A DNA stretch of 44,346 bases from Cryptoclostridium sp036644995 (GTDB taxonomy: Bacteria > Bacillota > Dehalobacteriia > UBA7702): assembly GCA_036644995.1 (NCBI GenBank), contig JAVXOZ010000017.1, positions 1-44,346 of the forward strand, given 5' to 3'. The notes under the pieces are model-generated. The model had not been told where the DNA came from and did not search any database. It worked only from the letters and a program-made list of their open reading frames with translations. A program made the position numbers and the translations under genes. Within the stretch, counting starts at the first letter, position 1; each line of letters begins with the position of its first letter. Shown here one piece after another: positions 1 through 9,365 of this stretch.

Positions 1-326
1 CTTTTTGAAGCTGGGGATAAAGTTTGGTGATGGGGAAACAACAGAATTTTAGAAATATTATGTGCATCGGAGCACAACATTGGTTGGCGGCTATTGGAGT
101 ATATTTTACAGCTAAATATCTACATCGGAGTACACCGTGAGATGGCGGCGGCTGGGTTTATGATTTAGAAATAAATATCTATATCATAACACACCATGAG
201 CTGGTATCTTATGGTATTTACCCATTGTAGAGCTAAATATGTGCATTTGAGCACACCATTGGTTGGTAGCGGCTGGGGTATACATATTTTAGAAGTAAAA
301 TTGTATTTTTATGTAATTTAACTCGA
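1..326. repeat. Degenerate ~60-bp tandem repeat downstream of mutS2
   Basis: No gene is visible in this stretch. From about position 48 to 300 it holds roughly four imperfect copies of a unit near 60 bp. Each copy carries a block like ATCGGAGCACACCATTGG followed by GGCGGCTGGGGTATA and TTTAGAAATAAATAT. The copies of the CACACC-like block lie near 73, 133, 191 and 253. It follows the 3' end of mutS2 and has no plausible reading frame or clear terminator. Confidence 0.6.
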
Positions 327-2678
327 TTATTCTATTTCGGCTATGGTTACACCTGCTCCACCTTCATAGTAGCCGCCTAATCTTTGGGTTTTTACTCTGG
401 GGTGCTTTCTTAAAAGGTCGTAAACCATTTTTTTCAAAACCCCGGTGCCTAAGCCGTGGATAATAAGAATAGTACCGATATTTGCCATGGCGGCATCGTC
501 AAGGTATTTTTCCAAATCCATTCTTGCTTCTTCACCTGTCATGCCCCTTAAATCTATTTCCGATTTCATGGTTTTAGCTTTAGATGCGGAAAGTTGGGCA
601 TTTCTGGTGCGTGTAACTTCTTTTTCTGCATTTTTTGCGGTTCTTAATTCCGAAAGTTTCATGTTAACTTTCATTATCCCTGCCTGTATTTGCACTTCTT
701 CATCGCTAATAATTTGCACTACAACTGCATTTTTATGCAAACGTGGAACATAAACTTCCTCGCCCACATCTGCTTTTTTTAAGCCTTTGCCCGCAAATTG
801 CGGTTCGGCAATATCCGGTGCCAAGTTTTCTATTTTTTTAACTTTGGTGCGGGCGGCACCCATAATAACTTCTTTGGTTTTGGCATTTTCATCTTCCACC
901 AAAACTTTTAGCTCCTTAATTAAGGCATCGGCTTCGTGACGACGTTCACGCACCATGCGGTCTGCTTTTTCACGGGCTTTTTCCAATAATTGGGATTCTT
1001 TTAAGCCCAAAGCCTCCTCACGGCGGTGCATTTCCAGCTCTATGCTCTCCAGCCGCATTTTTAATTCCTTGGCTTCGGTTTTAGCTTTTTCCGCTTCTAC
1101 CCTGCCCTCTTCCAAATTGGCTAAAAAGTTAGCAACTTCCTTTGCCTCTTTAGACATATATTCATCTGCTTTAGCTATAACATTGGCATTAACACCCAAG
1201 CTCAACGCTATATCAAAGGCATTACTCCGCCCGGGTATCCCCATTAATAGGCGATAAGTTGGGCGTAAGGTATCAATATCAAATTCCACGCTGGCATTGG
1301 CAAGGTTATTGTGATTGTAAGCGTAGGCTTTTAATTCACTGTAATGGGTGGTAACTATAACTTTTGCACCTTTGGCAAGCAATGTATCTATAATTGCCAT
1401 TGCTAAAGCTGCACCCTCCACAGGGTCTGTACCTGCGCCTAATTCATCTAAAACCACTAAATTATTTTTTCCCGCTTTGGATAAAATATCAACTATATTT
1501 ACCATATGGGAAGAAAATGTGCTTAAAGATTGCTCAATGCTCTGTTCATCGCCGATATCCGCATATATGCCCCTAAAAACACCAACCTTGCTTCTATCCG
1601 CAGTGGGCAAGTGCAGCCCTGCCTGTGCCATAAGCACAAAAAGCCCTGCAATTTTTAGGGAAACGGTTTTACCCCCTGTGTTAGGGCCTGTGATGATAAT
1701 ACCCGATAATTTGGTGCTCATTTCAAAATCTATGGGCACTGCCCGTTCACCTAAAAGTGGGTGTCTGGCTTTTTTTAAGTGCACTTCGCCATCGTTATTT
1801 AGGTGCGGTTCAAAGGCATCCCATTTTAAGCTTAAGCGACCCTTGGCAAAGATGAAATCCAGTTCGGATAAAATTTCCAAATTTTCTTTCAGCTCTTGGG
1901 AATTTTCCATAACCAAAACCGAAAGACGCATTAAAATGCGATTTATTTCTTCTTCTTCAAAGCCACGCAAACGTTTTAAATCGTTATTTAGTTCCAAAAC
2001 AGACATGGGTTCAATGAACAAAGTAGCACCACTGGCACTTTGATCGTGAATCAGCCCTGGTATTTCGTTGCGATATTCTTGACGAACAGGCACCACATAG
2101 CGGTCGTTTCTGATGGTTACCAAGGTATCCTGTAAATGTTTGGCATGGTTGGGATTTTTAATTAAGCCTTCCAATTTGGATTTTACTTTTTCATTGCTGC
2201 TGCGGATTTTGCGACGTACGTCCATAAGCTCACGGCTGGCGGTATCCAAAACCATGGCATCATCGCCTATGGAATCCTCAATGGCGGTTTCCAAGGAGTT
2301 TACAAAGCTGATATCCGCCACCAATTTTTTGATTATTGGGTAATCACCCTTCATTTGACCAACGGCTAATTTTATTCTTTTACCTGCTTTGGAGGTGCTC
2401 ATAATATCCAAAAGTCTTTTGCCATCCAAAACACCATTTTTTTGAGCCAAGGCAACGGCATCTTTAATATTACGCACTCCCCCCAAGGAAAAACCGGGGT
2501 TTACCATTAAAATATCTCGTGCTTCGGTGGTTTCCTGCTGACGAGCTTCCACCAAACCAAAATCACGCACGGGTAAAAGATTTTCCGCTTTTTCCCTGCC
2601 CAAGGTGGAACTGCACTCATCTGCGAGGATTGCCAATATTTTATCATATTCTAATTTTTTCAGTGTTTTCTCGTTCAT
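327..2678 (-). CDS. mutS2: Endonuclease MutS2 / ribosome-rescue ATPase
   Basis: MutS-family ATPase without the mismatch-recognition domain, 783 aa, the usual MutS2 length. The Walker A motif GPNTGGKT lies at about residue 330 and the Walker B/signature DELGAGTDP follows about 80 residues later. A long charged coiled coil (about 510-620) leads to a C-terminal Smr nuclease domain (about 705-783) with DLRGMTGEEA and HGLGTGVLKK. Members of this family suppress recombination or split collided ribosomes. The ATG overlaps the stop of the upstream U32 peptidase as TAATG, so the two are translationally coupled. It is the last gene of the pheS-pheT-zapA-U32-mutS2 block, an order common in Clostridia. 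Confidence 0.95.
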   Translation of the reverse strand: MNEKTLKKLEYDKILAILADECSSTLGREKAENLLPVRDFGLVEARQQETTEARDILMVNPGFSLGGVRNIKDAVALAQKNGVLDGKRLLDIMSTSKAGKRIKLAVGQMKGDYPIIKKLVADISFVNSLETAIEDSIGDDAMVLDTASRELMDVRRKIRSSNEKVKSKLEGLIKNPNHAKHLQDTLVTIRNDRYVVPVRQEYRNEIPGLIHDQSASGATLFIEPMSVLELNNDLKRLRGFEEEEINRILMRLSVLVMENSQELKENLEILSELDFIFAKGRLSLKWDAFEPHLNNDGEVHLKKARHPLLGERAVPIDFEMSTKLSGIIITGPNTGGKTVSLKIAGLFVLMAQAGLHLPTADRSKVGVFRGIYADIGDEQSIEQSLSTFSSHMVNIVDILSKAGKNNLVVLDELGAGTDPVEGAALAMAIIDTLLAKGAKVIVTTHYSELKAYAYNHNNLANASVEFDIDTLRPTYRLLMGIPGRSNAFDIALSLGVNANVIAKADEYMSKEAKEVANFLANLEEGRVEAEKAKTEAKELKMRLESIELEMHRREEALGLKESQLLEKAREKADRMVRERRHEADALIKELKVLVEDENAKTKEVIMGAARTKVKKIENLAPDIAEPQFAGKGLKKADVGEEVYVPRLHKNAVVVQIISDEEVQIQAGIMKVNMKLSELRTAKNAEKEVTRTRNAQLSASKAKTMKSEIDLRGMTGEEARMDLEKYLDDAAMANIGTILIIHGLGTGVLKKMVYDLLRKHPRVKTQRLGGYYEGGAGVTIAEIE

Positions 2679-5167
2679 TATTGTACTCCACGATAAAAAT
2701 GACCCTTGGTGAACCCTGTTTGGGAATAAATCTGCAAGGATGAAAAAAGCATATCTTTTTGGTATTCGCCTTTGGAAAGCACCTGCTCTCTGCCGGTAAG
2801 GTAAAGTGATATGGTTTCTTTTAGTGAGCCGATATCATAAAATTGTCCCTCAATACGCCAAGATTGAAAATGGAGTAAGTGGTTCAATTCATCAATTAAG
2901 GCTAAATCCTTACAGTTGTAAACGTAAAAATTATGGAATCTATCGCCCAAAACAGGGAAAAGCATATCCATGCGGTCTTTTAAATAATAGGTTTGACCAT
3001 GGCAAGGTTTACCACAGGGCACCTTGTTTTTTTCTTTACCCAAAACAGCACCTATTAAACAATGGCGGCTTACCATCATGGGCAATCTGCCATGCACAAT
3101 AACTTCTTTATCACCTTTTGTGCGAGATAAGGCTTCCAGCCCTTCTTTGGTTAATTCCAAAGAGGCGGTTACCATGGAATAGCCCATTTCATAAAGTTCT
3201 TTGGCGGTTTGATTATTGTAAACATTTTGAGAAAATTCGCTTCTTAACTCTTTTATCATGGGGTATTTTTCTTTTAGCTCAATATCCCCGGTTTGCCCCA
3301 AAAGAAAGCGAGTAAAGCCGTGCTCAAGTGCATTTTCTATATTTTCATAGAGCTTTTTTTTCTTGGCATCTTGGTTTATCCGAGGTAATGCAAAAACCAG
3401 TAAATCCGGATATTTTTCATTGATTACCGCTATTTTTTTCCAAGCATCGGGGCTAACATCTTCCAAGCCAAAATGTGGGGCGAAATATATGGTATCTGCG
3501 CCGCTGTCCAGCGCCGCATCCATTTGGTAAATATCTCTGACTTTTACCCCAATCTTCGGTTCGCTATGTTTGTTTTTTTCTTTAACAATCCCTAAAACTT
3601 CGGCTTTTTTTTCTGCAAATTTATAATCTTGAACCACGGGATAACGGCGAAATAAATTATTATCCAACTTTTCTACTATTTCACGCCGTGCGTTATTTAA
3701 TACACTGGCAGGTAAAATAATATTTTCATCCAAATCCGCTGTTAAATCTTGGAGGAAAAAACCACTGCCCCCCAAGCGGCTTAATTGTTTTTTTACCATG
3801 GCAATATCCGTGGGAGTTTTTTTGGCGGCTTCCACTATATAATTGGAAGTTAATTCCACGGTGTTGCCTTTTTGGTCATCTGCTTTGAAATATAGGTTTT
3901 TACCCAGTTCTGCCTTTGCATAAATATACAAAGCCACATCTTCATCTAAATTCTCATAGCTATCCAAGGCTTGGTTCATTAATTGGGAATCGTATGTCAT
4001 AAAAACCCTATCGCCTTTGCCGATGCGACCGGGGATTTGAATTTCCGCCAGTTCTCCGGGATAAGCCACGGAAACTTTGGCATTATCCACCCTAATATCC
4101 GAAACGGTGCAGCCGATGCGACCCCCAACCTTAACCCAAATTTCTATGCCATCTCCCAATTTAAGTTGTTTTTCCAAATCCAAGGTGATGATTTTACCAT
4201 CCACCTGTTTTACTCTGCCCAAAAGCACCCCACGGTTGTTGGGACGCTGGTGGCTCATTAAATTTATACCGGGATTGCCATGGAGGTAGCCCGTGGTGAA
4301 ATCTCGGTTAAACACCTGCTCCACAATGTTTTTATCCTCTTGGGAGATTTTATTTTCATTGGTTTCAATGCTATCCAAAGTGTGGCGATAAACTCGCCCC
4401 ACCGAGGCAACATATTCCGGGCGACGCATACGGCCTTCCACTTTAAAGCTAACCACGCCTAAATCTGTTAATTCTTTTAAGTGCTCCAAAGTGTTCATAT
4501 CTCTGGGGCTTAATAAATGGGATGGTTCACCTGATAAACTGCCCTGAAAATTATCCCAAAGTTGGTAATTCATGCGGCAAGGTTGGGCACAAAAACCACG
4601 GTTTCCGCTTCTGCCACCTATAAGGCTGCTCATTAAGCATTGCCCCGAATAGCAAATGCAAATAGCACCGTGGCAAAAAACCTCAAGCTCCAACTCAGGC
4701 ACTGCTTCTCTGATTTCTTTAATTTCAGCCAAGGTCATTTCACGGGCTAAAATTACACGTTTAAAGCCAAATTTATACGCCCATTTTGCGGTTACTACAT
4801 TGTGCACAGACATTTGGGTGCTGCTGTGCAACCTAAAATTAGGCAGGAGTTTTTTAATTGCCCCTGCCAAGCCTAAATCCTGTACAATTAAGGCATCTAC
4901 CCCTAAATCGTAAAGGAATTTTCCATAATCTAAAGCCGCAGCCAGCTCATCATCGCTTAGTAATGTATTCATGGTAACATAAATTTTTACCCCACGACTA
5001 TGGCAAAGTTTAACCGCTTTTTTCATTTCATCATCGTTAAAATTACCTGCACCTGCCCGTGCACCATATTGGCTACCGCCAAGATACACCGCATCGGCAC
5101 CATTTGCCAAAGCAGCTTTTAAGGATTCAAATTTACCCGCAGGCAAAAGCAATTCTGCTTTATTCAA
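2678..5167 (-). CDS. U32 family peptidase / RNA hydroxylation-type protein
   Basis: 829 aa protein of the U32 collagenase-like family in its long form with a C-terminal DUF3656-type region. The N-terminal barrel begins with LLLPAGKFESLKAAL and NGADAVYLGG. The family cysteine signature is present around residues 165-200 (CHGAICICYSGQCLMSS, then GNRGFCAQPCR), probably the Fe-S or metal site. Characterised relatives act in rRNA/tRNA hydroxylation or as proteases, so the exact substrate is unknown. The start is a TTG six bases after GGGAG; no ATG fits. Its TAA overlaps the mutS2 ATG by one base. Confidence is high for the family, low for the reaction. Confidence 0.85.
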   Translation of the reverse strand: MNKAELLLPAGKFESLKAALANGADAVYLGGSQYGARAGAGNFNDDEMKKAVKLCHSRGVKIYVTMNTLLSDDELAAALDYGKFLYDLGVDALIVQDLGLAGAIKKLLPNFRLHSSTQMSVHNVVTAKWAYKFGFKRVILAREMTLAEIKEIREAVPELELEVFCHGAICICYSGQCLMSSLIGGRSGNRGFCAQPCRMNYQLWDNFQGSLSGEPSHLLSPRDMNTLEHLKELTDLGVVSFKVEGRMRRPEYVASVGRVYRHTLDSIETNENKISQEDKNIVEQVFNRDFTTGYLHGNPGINLMSHQRPNNRGVLLGRVKQVDGKIITLDLEKQLKLGDGIEIWVKVGGRIGCTVSDIRVDNAKVSVAYPGELAEIQIPGRIGKGDRVFMTYDSQLMNQALDSYENLDEDVALYIYAKAELGKNLYFKADDQKGNTVELTSNYIVEAAKKTPTDIAMVKKQLSRLGGSGFFLQDLTADLDENIILPASVLNNARREIVEKLDNNLFRRYPVVQDYKFAEKKAEVLGIVKEKNKHSEPKIGVKVRDIYQMDAALDSGADTIYFAPHFGLEDVSPDAWKKIAVINEKYPDLLVFALPRINQDAKKKKLYENIENALEHGFTRFLLGQTGDIELKEKYPMIKELRSEFSQNVYNNQTAKELYEMGYSMVTASLELTKEGLEALSRTKGDKEVIVHGRLPMMVSRHCLIGAVLGKEKNKVPCGKPCHGQTYYLKDRMDMLFPVLGDRFHNFYVYNCKDLALIDELNHLLHFQSWRIEGQFYDIGSLKETISLYLTGREQVLSKGEYQKDMLFSSLQIYSQTGFTKGHFYRGVQ

Positions 5168-5229
5168 TATTTTCTCCCTATTGTTTCAATTTATTTGTTT
5201 TAATTAAGTTTAAGGTTTAATTGCAAATT

Positions 5230-5265
5230 GTGAATATTTATATAGTATAAATTATAAATATTCAC
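5230..5265. repeat. 13-bp perfect inverted repeat upstream of the U32-mutS2 pair
   Basis: GTGAATATTTATA at 5230-5242 is mirrored by TATAAATATTCAC at 5253-5265 with a 10-base loop. On the minus strand the loop contains TATACT, a possible -10, so this could be an operator or simply a hairpin in the 194-bp gap between zapA and the U32 gene. No convincing -35 is visible. Confidence 0.4.
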
Positions 5266-5361
5266 TATTGCCACTGTGAGATATCTGTTATTTTAGTTTG
5301 TTATGTAAAGCTTTTATAACGCTACATAAGCACTGTTTTAGTTTGGGATACATTTAGTTTG

Positions 5362-5619
5362 CTATATAATATCTATTTTATTTAATTCATCGGAAAGGTC
5401 GTCAAAATCTTTGTTCATTTTATTTTTTTCATCTTGAAGTTCCAAGCAAAGCAAAATTGCGGCTTTTCCCGGGGTTAAAGATGGGTTAGTTTTACGCATT
5501 TCCTTTAATCTATCATCCACGGAATGCACCAATAAACGCACGGAATCCACATCATCATCTGTTTTTAAAACGAAACTTTGTCCGCAAATTGTAACAGGTA
5601 TTCTTTCTTGATTAGCCAT
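5362..5619 (-). CDS. zapA: Cell division protein ZapA
   Basis: 85 aa, matching the short ZapA form. It has the family start VTICGQSFVLKTDDDVDSV and the helical region LVHSVDDRLKEMR, ending in an acidic coiled coil (LQDEKNKMNKDFDDLSDEL). ZapA binds FtsZ and bundles protofilaments at the division site in the cytoplasm. A strong AAGGAGG lies just before the ATG and overlaps the stop of pheT, so it is cotranscribed with pheST. The position between pheT and the U32/mutS2 genes is the usual Firmicute location. Confidence 0.88.
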   Translation of the reverse strand: MANQERIPVTICGQSFVLKTDDDVDSVRLLVHSVDDRLKEMRKTNPSLTPGKAAILLCLELQDEKNKMNKDFDDLSDELNKIDII

Positions 5620-5631
5620 GATAATACCTCC

Positions 5632-8058
5632 TTAAGAACGTAATTCTACGCCTAATTCATCTTTTAATTTATTTATAATTTCTTTAACGGTATCATTTAT
5701 TTCTTCTGCTTTTAAAGTTCTTTTTGCAGCTTGAAATTTTAGGCTGTAAGCTAAACTTTTTTTGCTATCCAAAATTCCTTCACCTTCATAGATATCAAAA
5801 AGTGCCAGTTTGCTGAGATATTCACCGCCCACGGCTGTAATTACTTTTTCTATGCTGCCTGCGGCGATATCTTTATCGCACACAAATGCCAAATCTATAT
5901 CCACAGCAGGGTATTTGGATACGGCTTTATATTCCACAAAACCACCGCAATATTTTATTAAAAGGTCAAAATCAATCTCAAAAACCACGGCTTTTTCCGT
6001 TAGTTCATAGGTTTCTAAAATACTGGGATGCAATTCCCCAAGGTAGCCCAAATATTCGCCGTTTAGAGTTAAACCGCAGCTTCTGCCGGGGTGTAAAAAT
6101 GGTTCGCTGATTTTGGCATCCACATCCCAATTTTTAATACCCAATTTTTTCATGAGTATTTCTATAACACCTTTCATGTAGAAAAAGTCCATTTTTGTTG
6201 TGCCGCCCTGCCAGCCTGTGGAAAATTCACCGCTGATTAAGCCCACAATATGTGGGGTTTCTTTGGGGAGTTTTTCGCCTTCAACAGGGGCAAAAACTTT
6301 GGCTACTTCAAAAAGTGCTAAATTCGGGTTTCTTCTGCTCATATTACCTGCTGCCACCGTTAATATAGATGGTAAGAGCAAGGTACGCATAATCCCCTGT
6401 TCATCGCTGAAGGGGTTTTTAATAATTACGCTTTTGCGGCGAATATCATCTTCACCAAGTTGCAAATCATCGTAATGTTTTTTGTTCATAAAGCTGTATG
6501 TAATTATTTCGCTGAAGCCCACTGCTGTTAAGGTATTTTTTACTTTATCTTCCAATTTTTGAGCTTTGGTTTTTTTGCCTTCGGTTAATTTACCCGATGG
6601 TAAAGTGGCAGGTATTTTATCCAAGCCGTGTAATCTGGCTATTTCTTCAATTAAATCAACTTCCAAGGTGATATCTTGACGATAATGGGGAATAGTTACC
6701 AATAAACCCCCTTGAATTTTTTCATAGGTAAATCCCAAGGAATCCATAATGGCATCTATTGTTTCATCGCTGACAAAAAAGCCCAAGGTATCTGTGGCTC
6801 TTTTGTAATTTACCCCTACTTGGCGGTGGGTAAAGCTGCCTTCATAGCTATCTAAAGTGCCTTCAACCAAGGTGCCACCTGCCAATTCACATATTAGCTG
6901 GCATATTCTGTTAGATGCTCTTTCCCCTGCTTCCATATCCACGCCTTTTTCAAATCTGGAGGCTGCTTCCGAAGGCAAGCCCAATTTTCTGTAAGTTTGA
7001 CGCACGGATTTTGGATAGAAATAGGCGGATTCTATTAAAATATTTTGGGTTTTAGGGGTAATTTCCGTATTTAAACCACCCATTACCCCAGCGATACACA
7101 CGGGTTTTTCACCATCGCAGATTAAGAGCATTTCGCTATCTAATTTTCTGGGGTTTTCATCTAAGGTAACAATTTCCTCTTTATCTTGGGCACGGCGCAC
7201 AATAATGTGGTGGTCTGCCAAATCGTCGTAATCAAAGGTGTGTGAAGGCTGGTTCATTTCCAGCATAACATAGTTTGATATATCAACAATATTGCTGATG
7301 GAGCGAATACCAGATGCCGCCAAGCGATGGCGGAGCCAATAGGGGGATGGGCCGATTTTTACATCTTCCACCAATTTTGCGGTATATCTGGGGCAAAGGT
7401 CTTTTGCCTCCACATCTAATTTTGCCATTTCCTTAATGTTTTTAACGGCTTTAGGTAAGGTTATTTCCGGAACTGTTAAGGGCTTACCGCTGATGGCAGC
7501 CACTTCACGGGCTATATTGATAACCGAAAGGCAATCCGCACGGTTGGGGGTTAATTCAATTTCCAAAATTGCATCATCTAAATTTAAAGCTGTTACAATT
7601 TCCTCACCCACTGTGCACTCCGAGGGTAAAATGAAGATGCCGCCTTCACTTTGGGCTGTTCCCAAGCCTTCGGGCAATTCCAGTTCCGTGGTGGAGCAGA
7701 GCATTCCGTAGGAAATTACCCCACTTTTATCCACAGCACCCAAGGTTATGCCACCTGGCAATTCTGCCCCTACCTGTGCCAATGCCACTTTAATACCCAC
7801 GGAAACATTGGGAGCACCGCAAACTATGGTGAGGATTTCCTTACCGTTATTCACTTCCAAAACGTGCCACTTGGTTTTTTGGGTATCGGGATGTGCAGCA
7901 ACCGAAAGCACCTCACCCACTACCACGTTTTTTATGCCTTTATTAAAATATTCTATTTGCTCAACACTTAACCCCACTGCGGTTAAGCGTTCACCTAATT
8001 CCTCAGGGCTCCAATCTATGGGAACCATGGATTTTAGCCATTGATATGATACATTCAT
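5632..8058 (-). CDS. pheT: Phenylalanine--tRNA ligase beta subunit
   Basis: 808 aa, full length for the bacterial beta subunit. The N-terminal tRNA-binding (EMAP-like) domain covers about 40-150 (VVGEVLSVAAHPDTQKTKWHVLEV). The B3/B4 editing region follows (IELTPNRADCLS, then VDISNYVMLEMNQPSHTFDYD). The B5 domain is near 410-475, the catalytic-like core near 490-680 and the C-terminal FDX-ACB anticodon-binding domain near 715-808 (YPAVDIDLAFVCDKD). It forms the alpha2-beta2 synthetase with PheS. It starts 14 bp after the pheS stop and has AGGAGG upstream. Confidence 0.96.
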   Translation of the reverse strand: MNVSYQWLKSMVPIDWSPEELGERLTAVGLSVEQIEYFNKGIKNVVVGEVLSVAAHPDTQKTKWHVLEVNNGKEILTIVCGAPNVSVGIKVALAQVGAELPGGITLGAVDKSGVISYGMLCSTTELELPEGLGTAQSEGGIFILPSECTVGEEIVTALNLDDAILEIELTPNRADCLSVINIAREVAAISGKPLTVPEITLPKAVKNIKEMAKLDVEAKDLCPRYTAKLVEDVKIGPSPYWLRHRLAASGIRSISNIVDISNYVMLEMNQPSHTFDYDDLADHHIIVRRAQDKEEIVTLDENPRKLDSEMLLICDGEKPVCIAGVMGGLNTEITPKTQNILIESAYFYPKSVRQTYRKLGLPSEAASRFEKGVDMEAGERASNRICQLICELAGGTLVEGTLDSYEGSFTHRQVGVNYKRATDTLGFFVSDETIDAIMDSLGFTYEKIQGGLLVTIPHYRQDITLEVDLIEEIARLHGLDKIPATLPSGKLTEGKKTKAQKLEDKVKNTLTAVGFSEIITYSFMNKKHYDDLQLGEDDIRRKSVIIKNPFSDEQGIMRTLLLPSILTVAAGNMSRRNPNLALFEVAKVFAPVEGEKLPKETPHIVGLISGEFSTGWQGGTTKMDFFYMKGVIEILMKKLGIKNWDVDAKISEPFLHPGRSCGLTLNGEYLGYLGELHPSILETYELTEKAVVFEIDFDLLIKYCGGFVEYKAVSKYPAVDIDLAFVCDKDIAAGSIEKVITAVGGEYLSKLALFDIYEGEGILDSKKSLAYSLKFQAAKRTLKAEEINDTVKEIINKLKDELGVELRS

Positions 8059-8072
8059 TATTAAACTGCCTC

Positions 8073-9107
8073 CTAAAACTGATTAAGAAAACGAACGTCG
8101 TTCTCAAAGAAAACTCTTAAATCATCTATGCCGTATTTTAGCATTGCCACACGTTCAACCCCTATGCCAAAGGCAAAACCACGGAGTTTTTTACTGTCGT
8201 ACCCTGCCATTTCCAAAACATTGGGGTGCACTATGCCGCCGCCAAGAATTTCCAGCCAGCCGCTGTTGGCACAGGAGCGACAACCCTTGCCGCCGCAAAT
8301 ACCGCAGGAAATATCCACCTCTACGCTGGGTTCGGTAAAGGGAAAATAGCTGGGACGCAAGCGAATCTCACGTTCCTCACCAAACATTTGCCTAAGCATA
8401 GTTAAAAGTGTTCCTTTTAAATCAGACATGGAAATATTTTCATCTATAACCAAGCCTTCAATTTGGTGAAACATGGGGGAATGGGTGGCATCGTCATCTC
8501 TGCGGAAAACACGACCGGGGCAAATAATTTTTACGGGATATTCCGGTACTTTTTTTGCCATGGTGCGTACCTGCACAGGCGAGGTATGGGTGCGTAAAAG
8601 CACGTTATCGTTAATATAAAAGGAGTCCTGCATATCACGAGCCGGATGATCCTTGGGAAGGTTTAAACCTTCAAAATTGTTATAATCATTTTCCACTTCA
8701 GGACCTTCGGCAATTTCATAACCCATGCCCAAAAATATATCCTTCATTTCATCTATAACCAAGGTTAAGGGATGGCGTTGCCCCATGAGAATATTTTCAC
8801 CGCTCATGGTAACATCTATTTTTTCTTTTTCGATTTGGTGGGCTAAATATTCCTTTTTTAAAAGCTGGGTTTTTTCACCGATAAAGCCTTCCATTTTACT
8901 GCGTATTTCATTGGCAACTTGACCAACCTTGGGTCTATCTTCACCGCTTAATTTGCCCATTCCTTTAAGCACGGCGGTAAGCTCCCCTTTTTTTCCCAAA
9001 AATTTAATTTTAAGTTCGTTTATTTCTTCTTGGGTATTAACTTTTTCTAATTGAACCTTAACCTCATCTTGAATATGATCCAACTGCTTTAACATCTCGT
9101 CCAGCAT
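8073..9107 (-). CDS. pheS: Phenylalanine--tRNA ligase alpha subunit
   Basis: 344 aa class II synthetase subunit. It has an N-terminal coiled coil that contacts tRNA (1-90) and then the catalytic fold, with motif 2-type sequence HTSPVQVRTM and GRVFRRDDDATH and the motif 3 region AFGIGVERVAML. The motif LRPSYFPFTEPS lines the Phe pocket. A CGICGGKGCRSC segment gives a possible zinc knuckle seen in some PheS. The start codon follows AAGGAGG directly. No promoter fits between the upstream hairpin (9142-9176) and the gene, so expression probably depends on read-through of that hairpin. Confidence 0.96.
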   Translation of the reverse strand: MLDEMLKQLDHIQDEVKVQLEKVNTQEEINELKIKFLGKKGELTAVLKGMGKLSGEDRPKVGQVANEIRSKMEGFIGEKTQLLKKEYLAHQIEKEKIDVTMSGENILMGQRHPLTLVIDEMKDIFLGMGYEIAEGPEVENDYNNFEGLNLPKDHPARDMQDSFYINDNVLLRTHTSPVQVRTMAKKVPEYPVKIICPGRVFRRDDDATHSPMFHQIEGLVIDENISMSDLKGTLLTMLRQMFGEEREIRLRPSYFPFTEPSVEVDISCGICGGKGCRSCANSGWLEILGGGIVHPNVLEMAGYDSKKLRGFAFGIGVERVAMLKYGIDDLRVFFENDVRFLNQF

Positions 9108-9141
9108 GGTTTTCCTCCTTAAAATAACACCTTATAAACAT

Positions 9142-9176
9142 AAAAAAGAATCTTCAAATAAAGACGAAGATTCTTT
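9142..9176 (-). terminator. Intrinsic terminator or attenuator before pheS
   Basis: On the minus strand AAAGAATCTTC (9176-9166) pairs perfectly with GAAGATTCTTT (9155-9145), 11 bp, followed by a run of T to 9142. It sits after the YqzL-like ORF and 35 bp before pheS. The upstream segment GACGAAG (9210-9204) can pair with CTTCGTC (9169-9163) inside the left arm, so an alternative anti-terminator fold exists. Confidence 0.8.
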
Positions 9177-9211
9177 AGCGATGTGCACAATAAATTACCG
9201 CACCTTCGTCG

Positions 9212-9304
9212 TTACTGCAAGTGTAAATTGCGATAAAAAACATAGGCAACAACGGATCCGGTTTTTTCAAATATACGCCAATACATTTCTGCGGATTTCT
9301 CCAT
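9212..9304 (-). CDS. yqzL: YqzL-like small protein
   Basis: A 30-codon ORF too short for ordinary gene finding. It starts ATG at 9304 behind a good AGGAGAGGG site and ends TAA at 9212. The peptide contains MYWRIFEKTGSVVAYVFYRN, matching the W-x-x-F-x-x-TG-x-x-x-AY-x-x-Y(K/R) pattern I associate with the YqzL-like family of Bacillota; its function is unknown. A TTGAAT-N17-TATACT promoter lies just upstream and a terminator just downstream, so it has a complete small transcription unit. The alternative is that it is a leader peptide for pheST, but it has only two Phe codons. Confidence 0.7.
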   Translation of the reverse strand: MEKSAEMYWRIFEKTGSVVAYVFYRNLHLQ

Positions 9305-9336
9305 AATATCTGCCCTCTCCTGTTTTGCTTACATAT

Positions 9337-9365
9337 AGTATAGCAAAAACTTTGAGCTAATTCAA
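9337..9365 (-). promoter_or_regulatory. Sigma-A promoter for yqzL-like gene and pheST
   Basis: Minus-strand TTGAAT (9365-9360), a 17-base spacer and TATACT (9342-9337). The -35 overlaps the last codons of the SpoU methyltransferase gene. The 155-base leader that follows holds the YqzL-like ORF and the terminator/attenuator. Confidence 0.75.

Noticed and set aside
9142..9340. T-box riboswitch controlling pheST
   Set aside because: The leader has a terminator and an anti-terminator-like pairing, but no AGGGTGGNACCGCG element or UGGN bulge, and the space a Stem I would need is filled by a well-supported YqzL-like ORF.
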